From assembly GCF_041146395.1 (NCBI RefSeq), contig NC_090996.1:33132738-33196737 (forward strand): 64,000 bases of DNA. Reading direction: 5' to 3'. Positions 53,301-62,588 of the stretch are shown one piece after another (positions within the stretch are counted from its first letter, which is position 1; every line of letters starts with the position of its first letter). The notes below the pieces were generated by a model, which ran no database searches, was not told the DNA's origin, and saw only the letters and a list, made by a program, of their open reading frames with translations. Made by a program: the position numbers and the translations under genes. Origin of the DNA: Eulemur rufifrons. Its lineage: Eukaryota; Chordata; Mammalia; Primates; Lemuridae.

Positions 53301-56300
53301 CTCCCCAGAGCAGGCCTTCCGGGTCCCAGCTGTGCCACCTGGTATCCCCGCCTCCCCTGGGGACTGTCATGGCTGAGGGAAGCCCAGAGGGCCGGAGGAG
53401 GTTACCGTGGAGCAGAACTCCGGAGATGCAGCCCCGAGCCCTGGGCACCAGACTCAAATCCAGTCCGTGCCCGGCACACGGCAGAGGGCAGAGCCTGTGC
53501 CCACCCCCCCCCACATCATGAGAATTCAGGCCTCTTTCTGTTCTTCAGACCCAAAGAGCAAATGTGGAAGACCCGTGCCACTCACGAACACCTCTTCACA
53601 ATGATCGGGATACCCACTTATTTGGTTAAAAAACAACCAAATAAGTTAACTTGTTGGGAATACGTCCATTAAGTAATGGCAGCTTCCAGAAACCGAATTA
53701 GCAACTGGACCAAGAGAAAGCAAAAACCTGAAACAGATCAGCAAACTACGCCGCAGCCTGTTTCTATAAATAAAGTTTTATTGGAACTCAGCCACACCCA
53801 CCCGTTTCCATGTTGTCTGCAGCTGCTTCTGCCTGTAACGGCACTGCATGGACGCGACAGAGCATGTACGGCCCACACAGCCAAAAACATTTGGCACCTG
53901 GCCCTTTCCGGAGAGTTAGCCAACGCCCGGCGTCAAGCTCGTGGGTGCAGAGTGCCCTCAGCCGAGGGGTGGCCTGGCCAAAAGGCTCTGACCTCCCTAG
54001 CTTTTAGCTGGTTCCAGCTGTCCTGGGCCCAGATGCCACATCGAAGCTGGTGTCTGAGACTTTCAGAGAGATCTGAAAACACAGGCGGCAGTTTTATTCA
54101 TGCCACCATTAAAAAGAATGAAAAAGACAACCAGTGTCCGGTTTCACTGTCTGTCACCGTTCCCTGACCAGTTCCCCTGACCATGCTTTGCCTGTGGCCA
54201 CCACAGCTGCTTCTAGACATAGAGAACGCGCACCCTCCGCCAGCAACCGCAGGCTCCCTGTCTGCAGGGAGGAGGGAGCAGCCGGCAGGGGGCAGCGCGG
54301 GCCCAGCTTAGCTGACACAGCTGAGCCCAGGGCGAGGGCAGCAGGTGGTCCCCAGGCTGCCTGGGGACTGGATGGCAATTTACACAAGCCAATGAATTTG
54401 CTGGAAAAAAGACAAAATGTTCCATAAACTGTTAACTCTTTTAAAAAATTAACGAAAAATGATGGGATCTGGGGGCCCAGGACTCCCCGGGAAGCCCGAG
54501 TGGCTCCCAGCGAGTGGGCTCCCGTTAAGGCAGAAGGAACCTGGGAGTGAGGCAGCCCGGAGCCCTGGCAGGCGCCCGGCACACGGACACACCTTGGTCT
54601 CCTGGTTGTTCTTGTTCTCGATGCCGTAGATCTCCTGCAGGAGGTAGCTGACCCGGTCCACCTGAGAGCAGAGAGGGGCTTGCTGGGTTCCTCTGCACCC
54701 ACTCGGCCCGACACCACCTCCTGGGACCCAGGGTTGCAGGTATCCCTGGGAACGCTGCCCTGCCTGTCCACCCAACCCCTGCGACCAGGGGAGGGGCAGG
54801 GAAAACCTGCCACCTGCCCAGCCCAACCAGCAGCACAGGGGGCACGGCTGGGGCCAGCAGTCTGCCCGCCACACAGGGCCTGCAGCCATGTCCTCTGCCC
54901 ACCTTGCCACCCCAGCACCAGATGAAAACCACAGGGACCCCCCACGCCCAGCCCCACAAGGGGGACTGGAGGCATCAGACGGCAGCCTAAGCACCTGCTG
55001 CTTCCCAAGTCTCCTTCCACAAGACACGAAAACGCTTCTGGTTTGGTCTCAAAGACACCGAACCAATTTCTATCAGCTGTGCTCTGTCCTGCCACTCACT
55101 CCCAACCTGAAGGCCTCACACTACCATGCTCCAAAGCGGTCTGAGCTGCCGGGTTTCCTGCAGTTCCACAGACCAGGAGCGCCACTCCAGAGAGCCCGAG
55201 ACAAGTGCCCTGACAGTCACTGGGGTCTCCTGCCCTCCTGGCATGTCCAAGGGTCTGGACCCACCAGTTTGCTCTCCTGCTCTTTTTAAAAGCTCACAAG
55301 CACCACTCCCAAGTGATGGCTTCAAACAGGTCTTATGCACCTAAGCAACTATATGCAGGATAACTCCCAACATGGCGCTGGAATATAGACCTTAGCTACA
55401 GCCTGTTGCTCAGATTATGGGACCCTGTCGTCTTAAATTTTCACCGTGCTTAAGTGGGAGGCCGCCAGGATCACTCTCCCCCATGCAGGACCACAGGACT
55501 CCTGACCCCAAAGGGCAGATGAACTGCTCTACACATTCCCATTTGTTCCAGGATATTTCACCCTTCTTTTCAAACACTGATGAAGTCAATCCAACTCCCT
55601 GTCCCACACTGACATATTTTCAGCAATTTGTAAGAAGTAGGAGAGGAGGCTGTAGTCTGATTCCTGTCTCTTTGCTTCCTTTCTCTATCCATTTATTCAG
55701 CAAGTGTCTACTGAATGCTGACTATGTTCCAGGCACCATGGTCCAAACTGGGCAAAACTGAGGGCCTACGAGGGTCAGTGCTGGTACACGGTGGGTACGC
55801 AACACACGTACACTCACCCAAAGACAGGGACCCCCGACAGCCCGGGGCTCAGAGCCCAACCGGGAAGACACAAGTCGCAGGCTCTTGCACAGCTATTCCC
55901 ACAGCAGCCACAGCGGCCCAGAAAGAATAGTCCGTGAAGACTACTGAAGTGTGTGTTGTGTCTTTTAAATCAAAAGGGGTCGTGCCATTTCATCCAAAAG
56001 ACTTACGATTTGCTTCTGCTTCAACGGCTTCACAGAGAAGCTGCCGTCCACATGCTGCAGAGGAAAGACACAGAGATTACCTCAGTGGATGGGGCTCCTC
56101 TGAGCTCTCCTGCTCAGCAGGCTGAAGGCCCTTTCCTGGCCAGTCCACACCCAGGGCTGAAGAAAGGAAGGGCCACATGAGGACTGAAGAGCCAGGCCAG
56201 GATTTCTCAAATGTGGCCCTCGGACCTAGCTTTGAAGCCACACGGACCCTTCTGAAAATACAGCTCCTGGCCCTGAGTCGCCCAGCAGAACCCAACTCTC

Positions 56301-59300
56301 CCTGGGCAATCCTCACGCACGTGCAAGATGAAGACCACTCAGCCAAGTTCAGATGCCGGATACGAGCCTCCCCCCACCGTGCACAGCAAACTTTAGGACA
56401 AACAAGTGCTTGCTCTCAAAGGGCCCGGTTTAGTTAGGAAAACAGCCCAAGAGCATGCACACACACGCGTTCACAGCAACGCTCAGAGCCCTAAAAACAT
56501 AAGAACCAAATAGAACGCCTTCAGTGGCGTCCAGGGAAATACTCTGTTCAGAGTTCGACAAGGTTAATGAAGGTGTATCAGATCTGAGATCCTGCAATAA
56601 CACTCATTATCCCTTCGGAGTCAACCAAGACCAGCAGCACTCAGGATTTTCTGGTGAGGCTGGTGGGTTGTAAAAGAGATTTCCAGAATGTTGGACTCCA
56701 AATATAAAGCAGTTTCTCACTGGGCTCTAAACTGGAAGCACAGACTGGTCTGTTTGCCAGAGATGGACCATCTGCCTCAGCCAGAGATGTGTCAACAGTC
56801 ACCATCTCTTCGACAAGGCAGAGCTCGGGGACTGAGGCGGCCAAGCCCAGCGCTAAGCAGGGAGGAGGCAGCCTCTGCCTGGTCAGCACCCCGGCCCTGG
56901 GAGAACACAGACCTAGCCACGCCACAAGATGAACAGATCTGAGGGACCCTGACCCAGCCATAGGGACGCCCCTGGGGAGCTCTGGAAAGACCCAGACCAC
57001 AGGACAGAGCCCAACTCTGCACTTGAAGCTCTCAGGGGCTGCAGGGGCACACAGGGGAGGGAGTTGGGGGCTCAGCAGCATGCAGGGTGGGGGAGGGGGG
57101 TGCCCAGCAAGCAGCTGTGCCTGCTCCATGTGCCGCTCTGGGGCACAGGCTGGCGCTGAGAACACTTGCAACCGCAGACTCAACCGCAGACTCAACCGCA
57201 CAGTGCAGACGGACCTCAGAGCGCACGGTGGGGGGAGGGTGCACTCTCACGCTGGGACACCCCACTACCTCCAGCAAGGTTCTCTGTGTACAGGGACACA
57301 TGGGCCTGGGGCCATACCAGCCAGATGGCAGACCCTCATCCATCCTGCCAGCTTTCGCTGAGCGTCTGCTACCTACCAGGCGTCACGCTGGGCTCTGAGA
57401 ACATAGCCAGTTCCACCCCCAGGAGCATCAAGCAATAAGCACAGCAGACAGCAGGTGTTTGCCCCCAGCAAAGGAAAGGCCTCCTGCCGGGAGCGAGGCC
57501 ACCCAGCCTGCAGGGTCAGGGTGCTGCAGCCAGGTGGAGGGAGGAGCAGAGGGCCTTTGTGGGACTGTGATGGGTCTCAGGTGACACCCAAGGGAACAGC
57601 CCGGTGGGAAAGGGCCATGGCCTGAGGAGGTGACAACAGCGACGACATCTCCGCACCCAGTGGAGTTAGTCTGTGGCAGGGAGCCCCTCCTGTGGGCACC
57701 CCAGTCCACGTCGGCAGCTTCTAGAGCAGCGGTCCCCAACCTTTTTGGCACCAGGGACAGGTTTCAGGGAAGGCACGCTTTCCACAGATGGGGGTGAGGG
57801 GATGGGCAGAGCTCAGGCAGTAACCAGAAGCAGTGACGAGGGATGGGAGCAGGGATGGGAATGCAGATGAAGCTTTGCTCCTTGCCACTCACCTCCTGCT
57901 GTGCGCCTGGCTCCCAAGTTTCATGGAGGACAATTTTTCCACAGAGGTGGGGGAGGAAGGGGAGGAGCAGAGCCTGCTATGGGGCCTGGTGCCTAACAGC
58001 AGATAGCAGTCCGAGGCCCAGACGTTGGGAACCACAGTTCTAGAGAGTTCTGTAGGGCTCGCCTTGGTCTAGAACATTCTCCCTCACTATACTCTTTGAA
58101 ACGCCTTTGAAAGGCTCTTTGAAATGCCTCCTGCTGGGACATTCAGTCTCATGACCAGTCTCCTGGGAAGCACACGGGAATCTCCCACCTGCCCTGGGCC
58201 CTGACCTCACACTCAGGCTTCTAGTCTCAAAAGGCCACCCCTCTGGTCCCAGCTCCCAGGCCCTAGGAACACTGGGGAACAGACACTTACCTTTTCAAAG
58301 GCGGCCAAGAGCACGTGGGCGTGGCCAGTCACTTCCACAACTGCAGGGGGAGGGGGACAGAGCAGTCAGGGCCACAGCAGCCCGCCCCACCAGGCCTCCC
58401 TACCTTCCCAGCGCTCGGCCTCGAGACACAGTCCGGAGCCTGTTCCAGGGCTCGGCCTCCTCTGCCGGGGGCCCCCGCGGCTGCCCAGGCCGCTGCCAGT
58501 CCCGACCCTCTGAGCTGCCGACGCCACTCACCGTCTCCCTCATCCACCACAGCCTGGATGACCACTGGAAACACGCCCCGGTCCAGGTCAAAGTTCAACT
58601 GAGGGGAAAAGAGACAAGAACACTCAGGACCCTCGGCAGCCGAGCCAGCTGGGCCAGAGGGAGGGACCGGGAGGACCAGGGTCTAAACGGCAGGGAAGGC
58701 GAATGCCCGGCTGGGCACCTTTGGGGGTTTTTGTGGTGAAATACACGTAACATAAAAGTTGCCATGTTAACCACGTTTAAAGGCATTACGCACACCCACA
58801 ATGTCACGCAGTCAGCGCCGCCACTGCCGGAACCTTTCGTCACCCCACACAGGTGCCCCACGCCCGGGAGCACTCGCCCCAGCCCGGCCCCCACCGGTCT
58901 GCTCTGCCCTGACGGATCTGCCTCTCCTGGACATCTACAAGTGGCACCACACAGCACGTGGCCTTTTGTGTCTGGCTTCTTTCATTTCACACGTTTCCAA
59001 AGTTCACCGTGCCACACTGTGACTCGGTGCTTCTTCCCTCCGTGTGGCCGAGTGACACCCCGCGGTACAGACAGCCCGCAGCTCTGTGCGTGCACCTGCT
59101 GGCAGGCACGCGGTTGCTTCTCCTGCTTGGCGACTGCGCACGGTGCCGCTGTGAACGAGACATGCCAGCGTCTGCGGGAATCTGCGTTTTCACCCTCTCG
59201 GGGACACGCCCTGGGACGGACGGAAGTGCTGGGTCACAGGTAACGGTGTAACTTTCCGTAGAAAAGCTTGACTTGGCCCCCCCATACGACAGAAGGAAAG

Positions 59301-62300
59301 TGGAGGAGACCACGTGGCTTGTCATGTTTCTCATTACGCCCCTGCCGTGCTCAGGCTAACAGCTGCTCCCCCACCCACGGCCCCACGGCCCCACGGCCCC
59401 ACGGCCCCACGGCCCCACAGCCCCCACGGCCCCACCACCCCCACGGCCCAGTAGCCGCCTGGCCTCACTCCTCACGGAGCCCTGCGGACCCATTCCTACT
59501 TGGGGTATCAAGGGCTTCCTGGGCCTCCAAGAGTGGCCGCCCCCATGAACACTCTCTCAGCCCACGCCTCTCTGCATCACTTCTGCTGATCACGCTGAGG
59601 AAAGCCACCTGGATCGTCACCTGCCCCCGACTCCCTGCTGGACAAGAGCCATGGAGCACGGACACTCTGCCCGGCTATCAGCGCCACGCCCTCAGTGTCT
59701 GCCACGGAGAAGCAACAGACATGTGTGTGTGCTTGTTCTGGGCAGAAAATCAAGACTTATCTTTCAGTAAAGATTTATTAAAAGAATGGACGAAAACATA
59801 CTAAACTCTGGAAACGTACTAAAACCCACTGATTGTACCTAAAATGAGCCAACTGTGTAATATGTGAATCACAATACAATAAAAGTGTTAAGAAACAGAA
59901 CAGGCTGGGCGTGGTGGCTCACATCTGTAATCCCAGCCCTCTGGGAGGCCGAGGCAGGCAGACTGTTTGAGCTCAAGAGTTCGAGACCAGCCTGAGGAAG
60001 AGCGAGACCCCATCTCTACTAAAAATAGAAAGAAATTATATGGACAGCTAAAAATATACATAGAAAAATCAGCCAGGCATGGTGGCACATGCCCGTAGTT
60101 CTAGCTACTCGGGAGGCTAAGGCAGGAGGATCGCTTGAGCCCAGGAGTTTGAGGTTGCTGTGAGCCAGGCTGACACCACGGCACTCTAGCCCAGGCAACA
60201 GAGTGAGACTCTGTCTCAAAAAAACAGAACAAAACAAAAACTGGATAAAATCCCTAAGAGGAATGGTCTGGCAGGCGCGGCCCAGGCCCTTTGCCTCCAG
60301 CCTGGAGCAGCAGGCCTTGCTTAGGCAAGACCACCCACGGGGAGGGGACAGCCCCCACAGTCCATCTCCAGCATCCACCCGCCCTGCAGAGTGTCACAGT
60401 GGAGCTCAGCCCTGTGCTCCCCACCTCCCCATGCATCCACCCCACCCCCAAGCCTACGCCCCGTGCCCGGAACAGCACCCAGCGCCCCAGCAATGCTGCT
60501 GACACAGGTGCCTCCAAGTGATTTGCATTTTCCCTCATTGCACTCTACAAACTGAATGCTGACAGGTGTGTTTTGCTGGAGTTAGAATAAAAACCAATGG
60601 TCCAGGGAGGTGTACATGATGGTTCCTAAGCGGGCGGTGACCACAGCCTATCACAGACTCTGCACAGCCACCCTGGGGGAGGGACTGCCTCTGGCTTCAG
60701 CCTACGGAAGGGAAACCAGGATCAGAGGGCTGCAGGGCTCACCCAGGCTTATAGAGAGACCCGGCAGAGCTGGGTCGGCCTCGCAGCCTTTCACCTACAT
60801 CCTCCCTGCTCCCAGGAGAGGCCACCAATGCCACCCTAGAAAACTCTGTACTTCTTTTACCAACTCTGACCCACTAGGGGACTCCTCCCCACCCTGTTCA
60901 AACCCCACCAAGAAGGCACAGGCGGCTGTCCTCTCCACCTGCCCAGCGGCGGCGCAGCCTCTGCAGGTGGCTGCATCCTGATTTTCCTTGGGGAACCACC
61001 TCTCCTCCTCTGGGTCCGTGTGGTCTGGCCAGAAGACAGCACACTCAGTCCCAAGCAGGGGCCCCGAAGGGAAGGCACACAGCCTCCAAGTGCTCCTGGA
61101 CCTGGGCGGGACTGTCACCATGCTGGGCACTGAGAGCGAAGCCAGCTTGGAGGGGGCAAGGCTGTGTGACAGAGACACCATCCCCGTAACACGGGCCCTG
61201 GAAGAAACCTCAAGCCATGCAGCCTTTTCTGAGCCTATAACAATAAATCCCCAATTTCTTTTCTGAAGCCAGATTGAGTTGTTTTTCTGTCAGTTGCAAC
61301 CAAAAGTCCCGACAAAGACACCGTTTAGAAGACTCTGCCTGCTCACATGCAGCTTGGCCAGCGGTCAGCGGAGCCCAGGGCTGCGCTCCTCACGGACACC
61401 TGTTCGGCTTCCTCGGCAAACCCTTACCGAAGACTCACCCTGGCGGGCCCAGTGCTGGGCACAGGGACAGAGACGAGGACGAATGGGGCTATCCGGGCCC
61501 CAACTCCCTCTGTGGAACCGGGGCCGGGTGCTGCAGCCCCTCGGGATGCTGGCCGCCTCCTCTGCAAAGCCACAGCTCATGCCCATCCCAGCCCCCTCAC
61601 ACGGAGGGCGAGGTGCCCCAGGGAACATGGGACAAACAGGGAGCCAGGACCACCCCCCTCCAGAAACTCCTGCTCCCGAGAGCTCAGCACACATGCTGCA
61701 CGTCACCCCCAAGTCACGCGTGAGAGCGGGCACGTCTCCCACAGGATGCTGGGGGAGGACGGACACTACTGCCCACCCGAGGGAGCCTCACGGAGAGGCT
61801 TATTGTAATGCAAGGATGCAGGGGGCTTCCGTGGGGAAAGCCGCTGCCCAGGGGAGGGGGAGCTGGGGCGGCTGGCACCCGCACGGGTCTCGCCCGAGCT
61901 CTCAGGCTCACTCGGCCTGGCAGGAGCCAGCTGTGAAATGTCTCCTCCCGGCCTCATAGCCAGGGTCCACCAGTACACCAGAGCCCCCAGCTCCAGACCA
62001 GACGGACACTGGGAAGCAAGGCACAGGGCACAGCAGGGAGCGCGTGGCTCCGACTGCAACAGACAGAGCGGGAGAGGGGCTGGTGAAGACGCCACTCAGC
62101 TTGCAGCCTGCAGAAGGACTCCAGGACACCTGTAAGTACTGGTAGAACCTGTCCACGGCACAATTTAGGAAAAAATAAAGGCAAAGGTTGAAGGGAAGCT
62201 GCCATACTACGGTCCATGGCCTCGACAACCACAGAGGGAACCGGAGCCCAGGACTGGAGCCTCTGTGACGGCTGCTTTGTCAGCCTCTGGTCACCCAGGC

Positions 62301-62588
62301 TGCACGACACTCAGCCCCAGCCCCACGCCAGACTCTGGGCGGCCACGTCTGGTGCTCCAGAAAATTGCGGAGGAATCTGAACAAACGGGCCCCACGGCGC
62401 CGGCCCCCACCCGCAAGGACAGAGAATCCGGCAGAAGGGCAGGGGAGCGGGGGGGCCTGGCTGGAATCACCTCGTCGTCCTTCCACTCCAAGAAGTCGAT
62501 CTTGAAGGAGGGCAGGGAGAACTGCTGGCTCACCCCTCGCTTGTAGTGCACGGTCTCGGACTGCAGCAGAGGGCTCCTGGGGCTGTAC
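41245..62588 (-). CDS. MGRN1: MGRN1, mahogunin ring finger 1, E3 ubiquitin ligase (C-terminal 431 residues; 5' exons outside window)
   Basis: Thirteen minus-strand exons (62471-62588, 58532-58598, 58291-58340, 56007-56054, 54593-54661, 53092-53251, 51739-51848, 49989-50054, 48443-48669, 47303-47426, 47025-47070, 45737-45835, 41245-41357) join without a frame break. They begin at YSPRSPLLQ, roughly residue 148 of the human protein, in the domain preceding the RING. The RING shows [15 protein letters not shown] and CPIC; then come a 22-codon basic cassette, a PSAP late-domain motif that recruits TSG101, and an acidic tail. MGRN1 ubiquitinates TSG101, acts in endosome-lysosome traffic and dampens melanocortin receptor signalling; loss gives dark coat and spongiform change in mice. 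The C-terminus read here ends GTTDLTPL, one of the splice forms. Confidence 0.96.
41358..45736. other. MGRN1 last intron
   Basis: 4.4 kb, GC-rich, one Alu monomer. Duplicated 'gacagacggcccgtgaagacaccccctcc'-type words near 42880-42935 are a small local repeat. Many open frames, none supported. Confidence 0.5.
44398..44556 (-). repeat. Alu monomer-like fragment, antisense
   Basis: 'tttttttggagacagggtcttgctctgttgg' to 'ggcgtgagccactgagcccagcc', one arm only. Confidence 0.8.
45737..45835 (-). CDS. MGRN1: MGRN1 exon ([15 protein letters not shown])
   Basis: 33 codons plus one base, ending [18 protein letters not shown] donor, acceptor gctgcag. Confidence 0.94.
45836..47024. other. MGRN1 intron with MIR-like piece
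   Basis: About 46325-46440 ('agaagctgaggccccgcgaggcagagggactcactcaatgcc') is MIR-like, reverse orientation. A partial internal repeat 'accccagtttctaattctcc' recurs at about 46403 and 46537. No exon is supported. Confidence 0.45.
47025..47070 (-). CDS. MGRN1: MGRN1 exon ([15 protein letters not shown])
   Basis: 46 bases; acceptor tttcctag, donor CAAG|GTGAGC. It is more diverged from human at its end than the neighbouring exons. Confidence 0.92.
47256..47288. repeat. (GGCAG)n short tandem repeat
   Basis: About six pentamers on the plus strand, that is CCCTG repeats in the MGRN1 transcript just beyond a donor site. Confidence 0.9.
47303..47426 (-). CDS. MGRN1: MGRN1 acidic-tail exon
   Basis: Reads [19 protein letters not shown] to [17 protein letters not shown] donor. 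A (CCCTG)n tract begins about 15 bases into the following intron. Confidence 0.95.
47427..48442. other. MGRN1 intron, nothing recognised
   Basis: Unique, GC-rich. Frames such as 47177-47806 are extensions of the neighbouring exon. Confidence 0.4.
48443..48669 (-). CDS. MGRN1: MGRN1 exon with the PSAP motif
   Basis: 75 codons plus two bases, [19 protein letters not shown] to KSPD. The PSAP codons are at 48574-48585 in [10 protein letters not shown], the TSG101-binding motif. CpG-rich exon; CAG|GTGAGC donor. Confidence 0.95.
48670..49988. other. MGRN1 intron, nothing recognised
   Basis: Unique GC-rich sequence with no repeat or exon I can name. Confidence 0.4.
49989..50054 (-). CDS. MGRN1: MGRN1 66-base cassette exon with basic, NLS-like stretch
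   Basis: 22 codons, [22 protein letters not shown], phase 0 at both ends so it can be skipped cleanly. The equivalent mouse exon (exon 12) is alternatively spliced and carries a nuclear-localisation signal. ACA|GTAAGT donor. Confidence 0.92.
50055..51738. other. MGRN1 intron, with pyrimidine-rich TCTCT tract
   Basis: A (TCTC)-type low-complexity run lies at about 51316-51405. Otherwise unique. Confidence 0.45.
51739..51848 (-). CDS. MGRN1: MGRN1 exon after the RING
   Basis: Reads [19 protein letters not shown] to [17 protein letters not shown] donor. PFRALL closes the RING and packs against it. Confidence 0.96.
51849..53091. other. MGRN1 intron, nothing recognised
   Basis: C-rich unique sequence. 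Long frames reflect composition. Confidence 0.4.
53092..53251 (-). CDS. MGRN1: MGRN1 RING exon
   Basis: 53 codons plus one base. The whole zinc-binding set is in this exon: [15 protein letters not shown] and CPIC, the XIAP/RNF157-like spacing, with the conserved Ile of CPIC for E2 contact. Acceptor tccccacag; donor CTGC|GTGAGT. Confidence 0.97.
53757..53985. mobile_element. hAT-like DNA transposon remnant
   Basis: 'aataaagttttattggaactcagccacacccacccgtttcc' and 'gcacctggccctttccggag' match a common mammalian DNA-transposon fossil whose family name I am not certain of. It lies in an MGRN1 intron. Confidence 0.6.
54593..54661 (-). CDS. MGRN1: MGRN1 exon ([16 protein letters not shown])
   Basis: 23 codons ending NNQETK, a helix just before the RING; AAG|GTGTGT donor. 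Confidence 0.96.
54662..56006. other. MGRN1 intron
   Basis: L2-like stretch at about 55675-55755 ('catttattcagcaagtgtctactgaatgc'); the rest is unique. Confidence 0.45.
56007..56054 (-). CDS. MGRN1: MGRN1 small exon ([16 protein letters not shown])
   Basis: 16 codons, phase 0; acceptor ctctgcag, donor ATC|GTAAGT. Confidence 0.95.
56203..56345 (+). mobile_element. MER5-like hAT remnant
   Basis: 'ccaggatttctcaaatgtggccctcgg' to 'gcaagatgaagaccactc' has the ends and spacing of a MER5-type element. Diverged. Confidence 0.5.
57170..57205. repeat. Short tandem repeat, CGCAGACTCAAC x2-3
   Basis: Two perfect 12-base units and one partial unit. Confidence 0.8.
57345..57425. repeat. L2-like remnant
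   Basis: 'gctgagcgtctgctacctaccaggcgtcacgctggg' resembles the L2 3' region. Confidence 0.5.
57725..58042. mobile_element. hAT-like DNA transposon with inverted ends
   Basis: Left end 'agagcagcggtccccaacctttttggcacc'; right end '..gacgttgggaaccacagttct', roughly its reverse complement. Inner words 'aatttttccacaga' and 'cacctcctgctgtgc' are known from many copies in mammals. Nonautonomous, decayed. Confidence 0.7.
58291..58340 (-). CDS. MGRN1: MGRN1 exon ([13 protein letters not shown])
   Basis: 50 bases completing 17 codons to AAFEK; AAG|GTAAGT donor. Confidence 0.96.
58532..58598 (-). CDS. MGRN1: MGRN1 exon ([13 protein letters not shown])
   Basis: 22 codons plus one base, ending DEGD; acceptor cccctcag, donor ACG|GTGAGT. 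Confidence 0.96.
58735..59250 (-). repeat. L1 3' remnant, antisense, unusually CpG-rich
   Basis: It follows the same antisense L1 3' order as the copy near 4805-5250 ('tacacgtaacataaaagttgcc', 'gtggccttttgtgtctggcttc', 'ttcaccgtgccacactgtg'), but with many C/G substitutions. Confidence 0.65.
59374..59447. repeat. Minisatellite, unit GGCCCCAC
   Basis: Six near-perfect 8-base units followed by degenerate ones, in an MGRN1 intron. Confidence 0.9.
59902..60240 (+). repeat. Alu with lemur-type insert, sense
   Basis: 'ggctgggcgtggtggctcac' to 'gtctcaaaaaaacagaac', insert 'agaaagaaattatatggaca', with an 'aaacagaaca' duplication on both sides. Confidence 0.94.
60241..62470. other. MGRN1 intron
   Basis: Unique GC-rich sequence; a MIR-like patch at about 60640-60790 is uncertain. 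The 226-codon plus frame at 61279-61959 has no support. Confidence 0.45.
62471..62588 (-). CDS. MGRN1: MGRN1 exon before the RING (YSPRSP... KDDE)
   Basis: 39 codons after one carried base, [11 protein letters not shown] region; GAG|GTGATT donor. Leu stands in DFLEWK where I remember Ser in human. Upstream exons were not found in 62589-64000. Confidence 0.95.

Noticed and set aside
61279..61959. 226-codon plus-strand frame in an MGRN1 intron
   Set aside because: Antisense to a transcribed intron, low-complexity composition and no domain.
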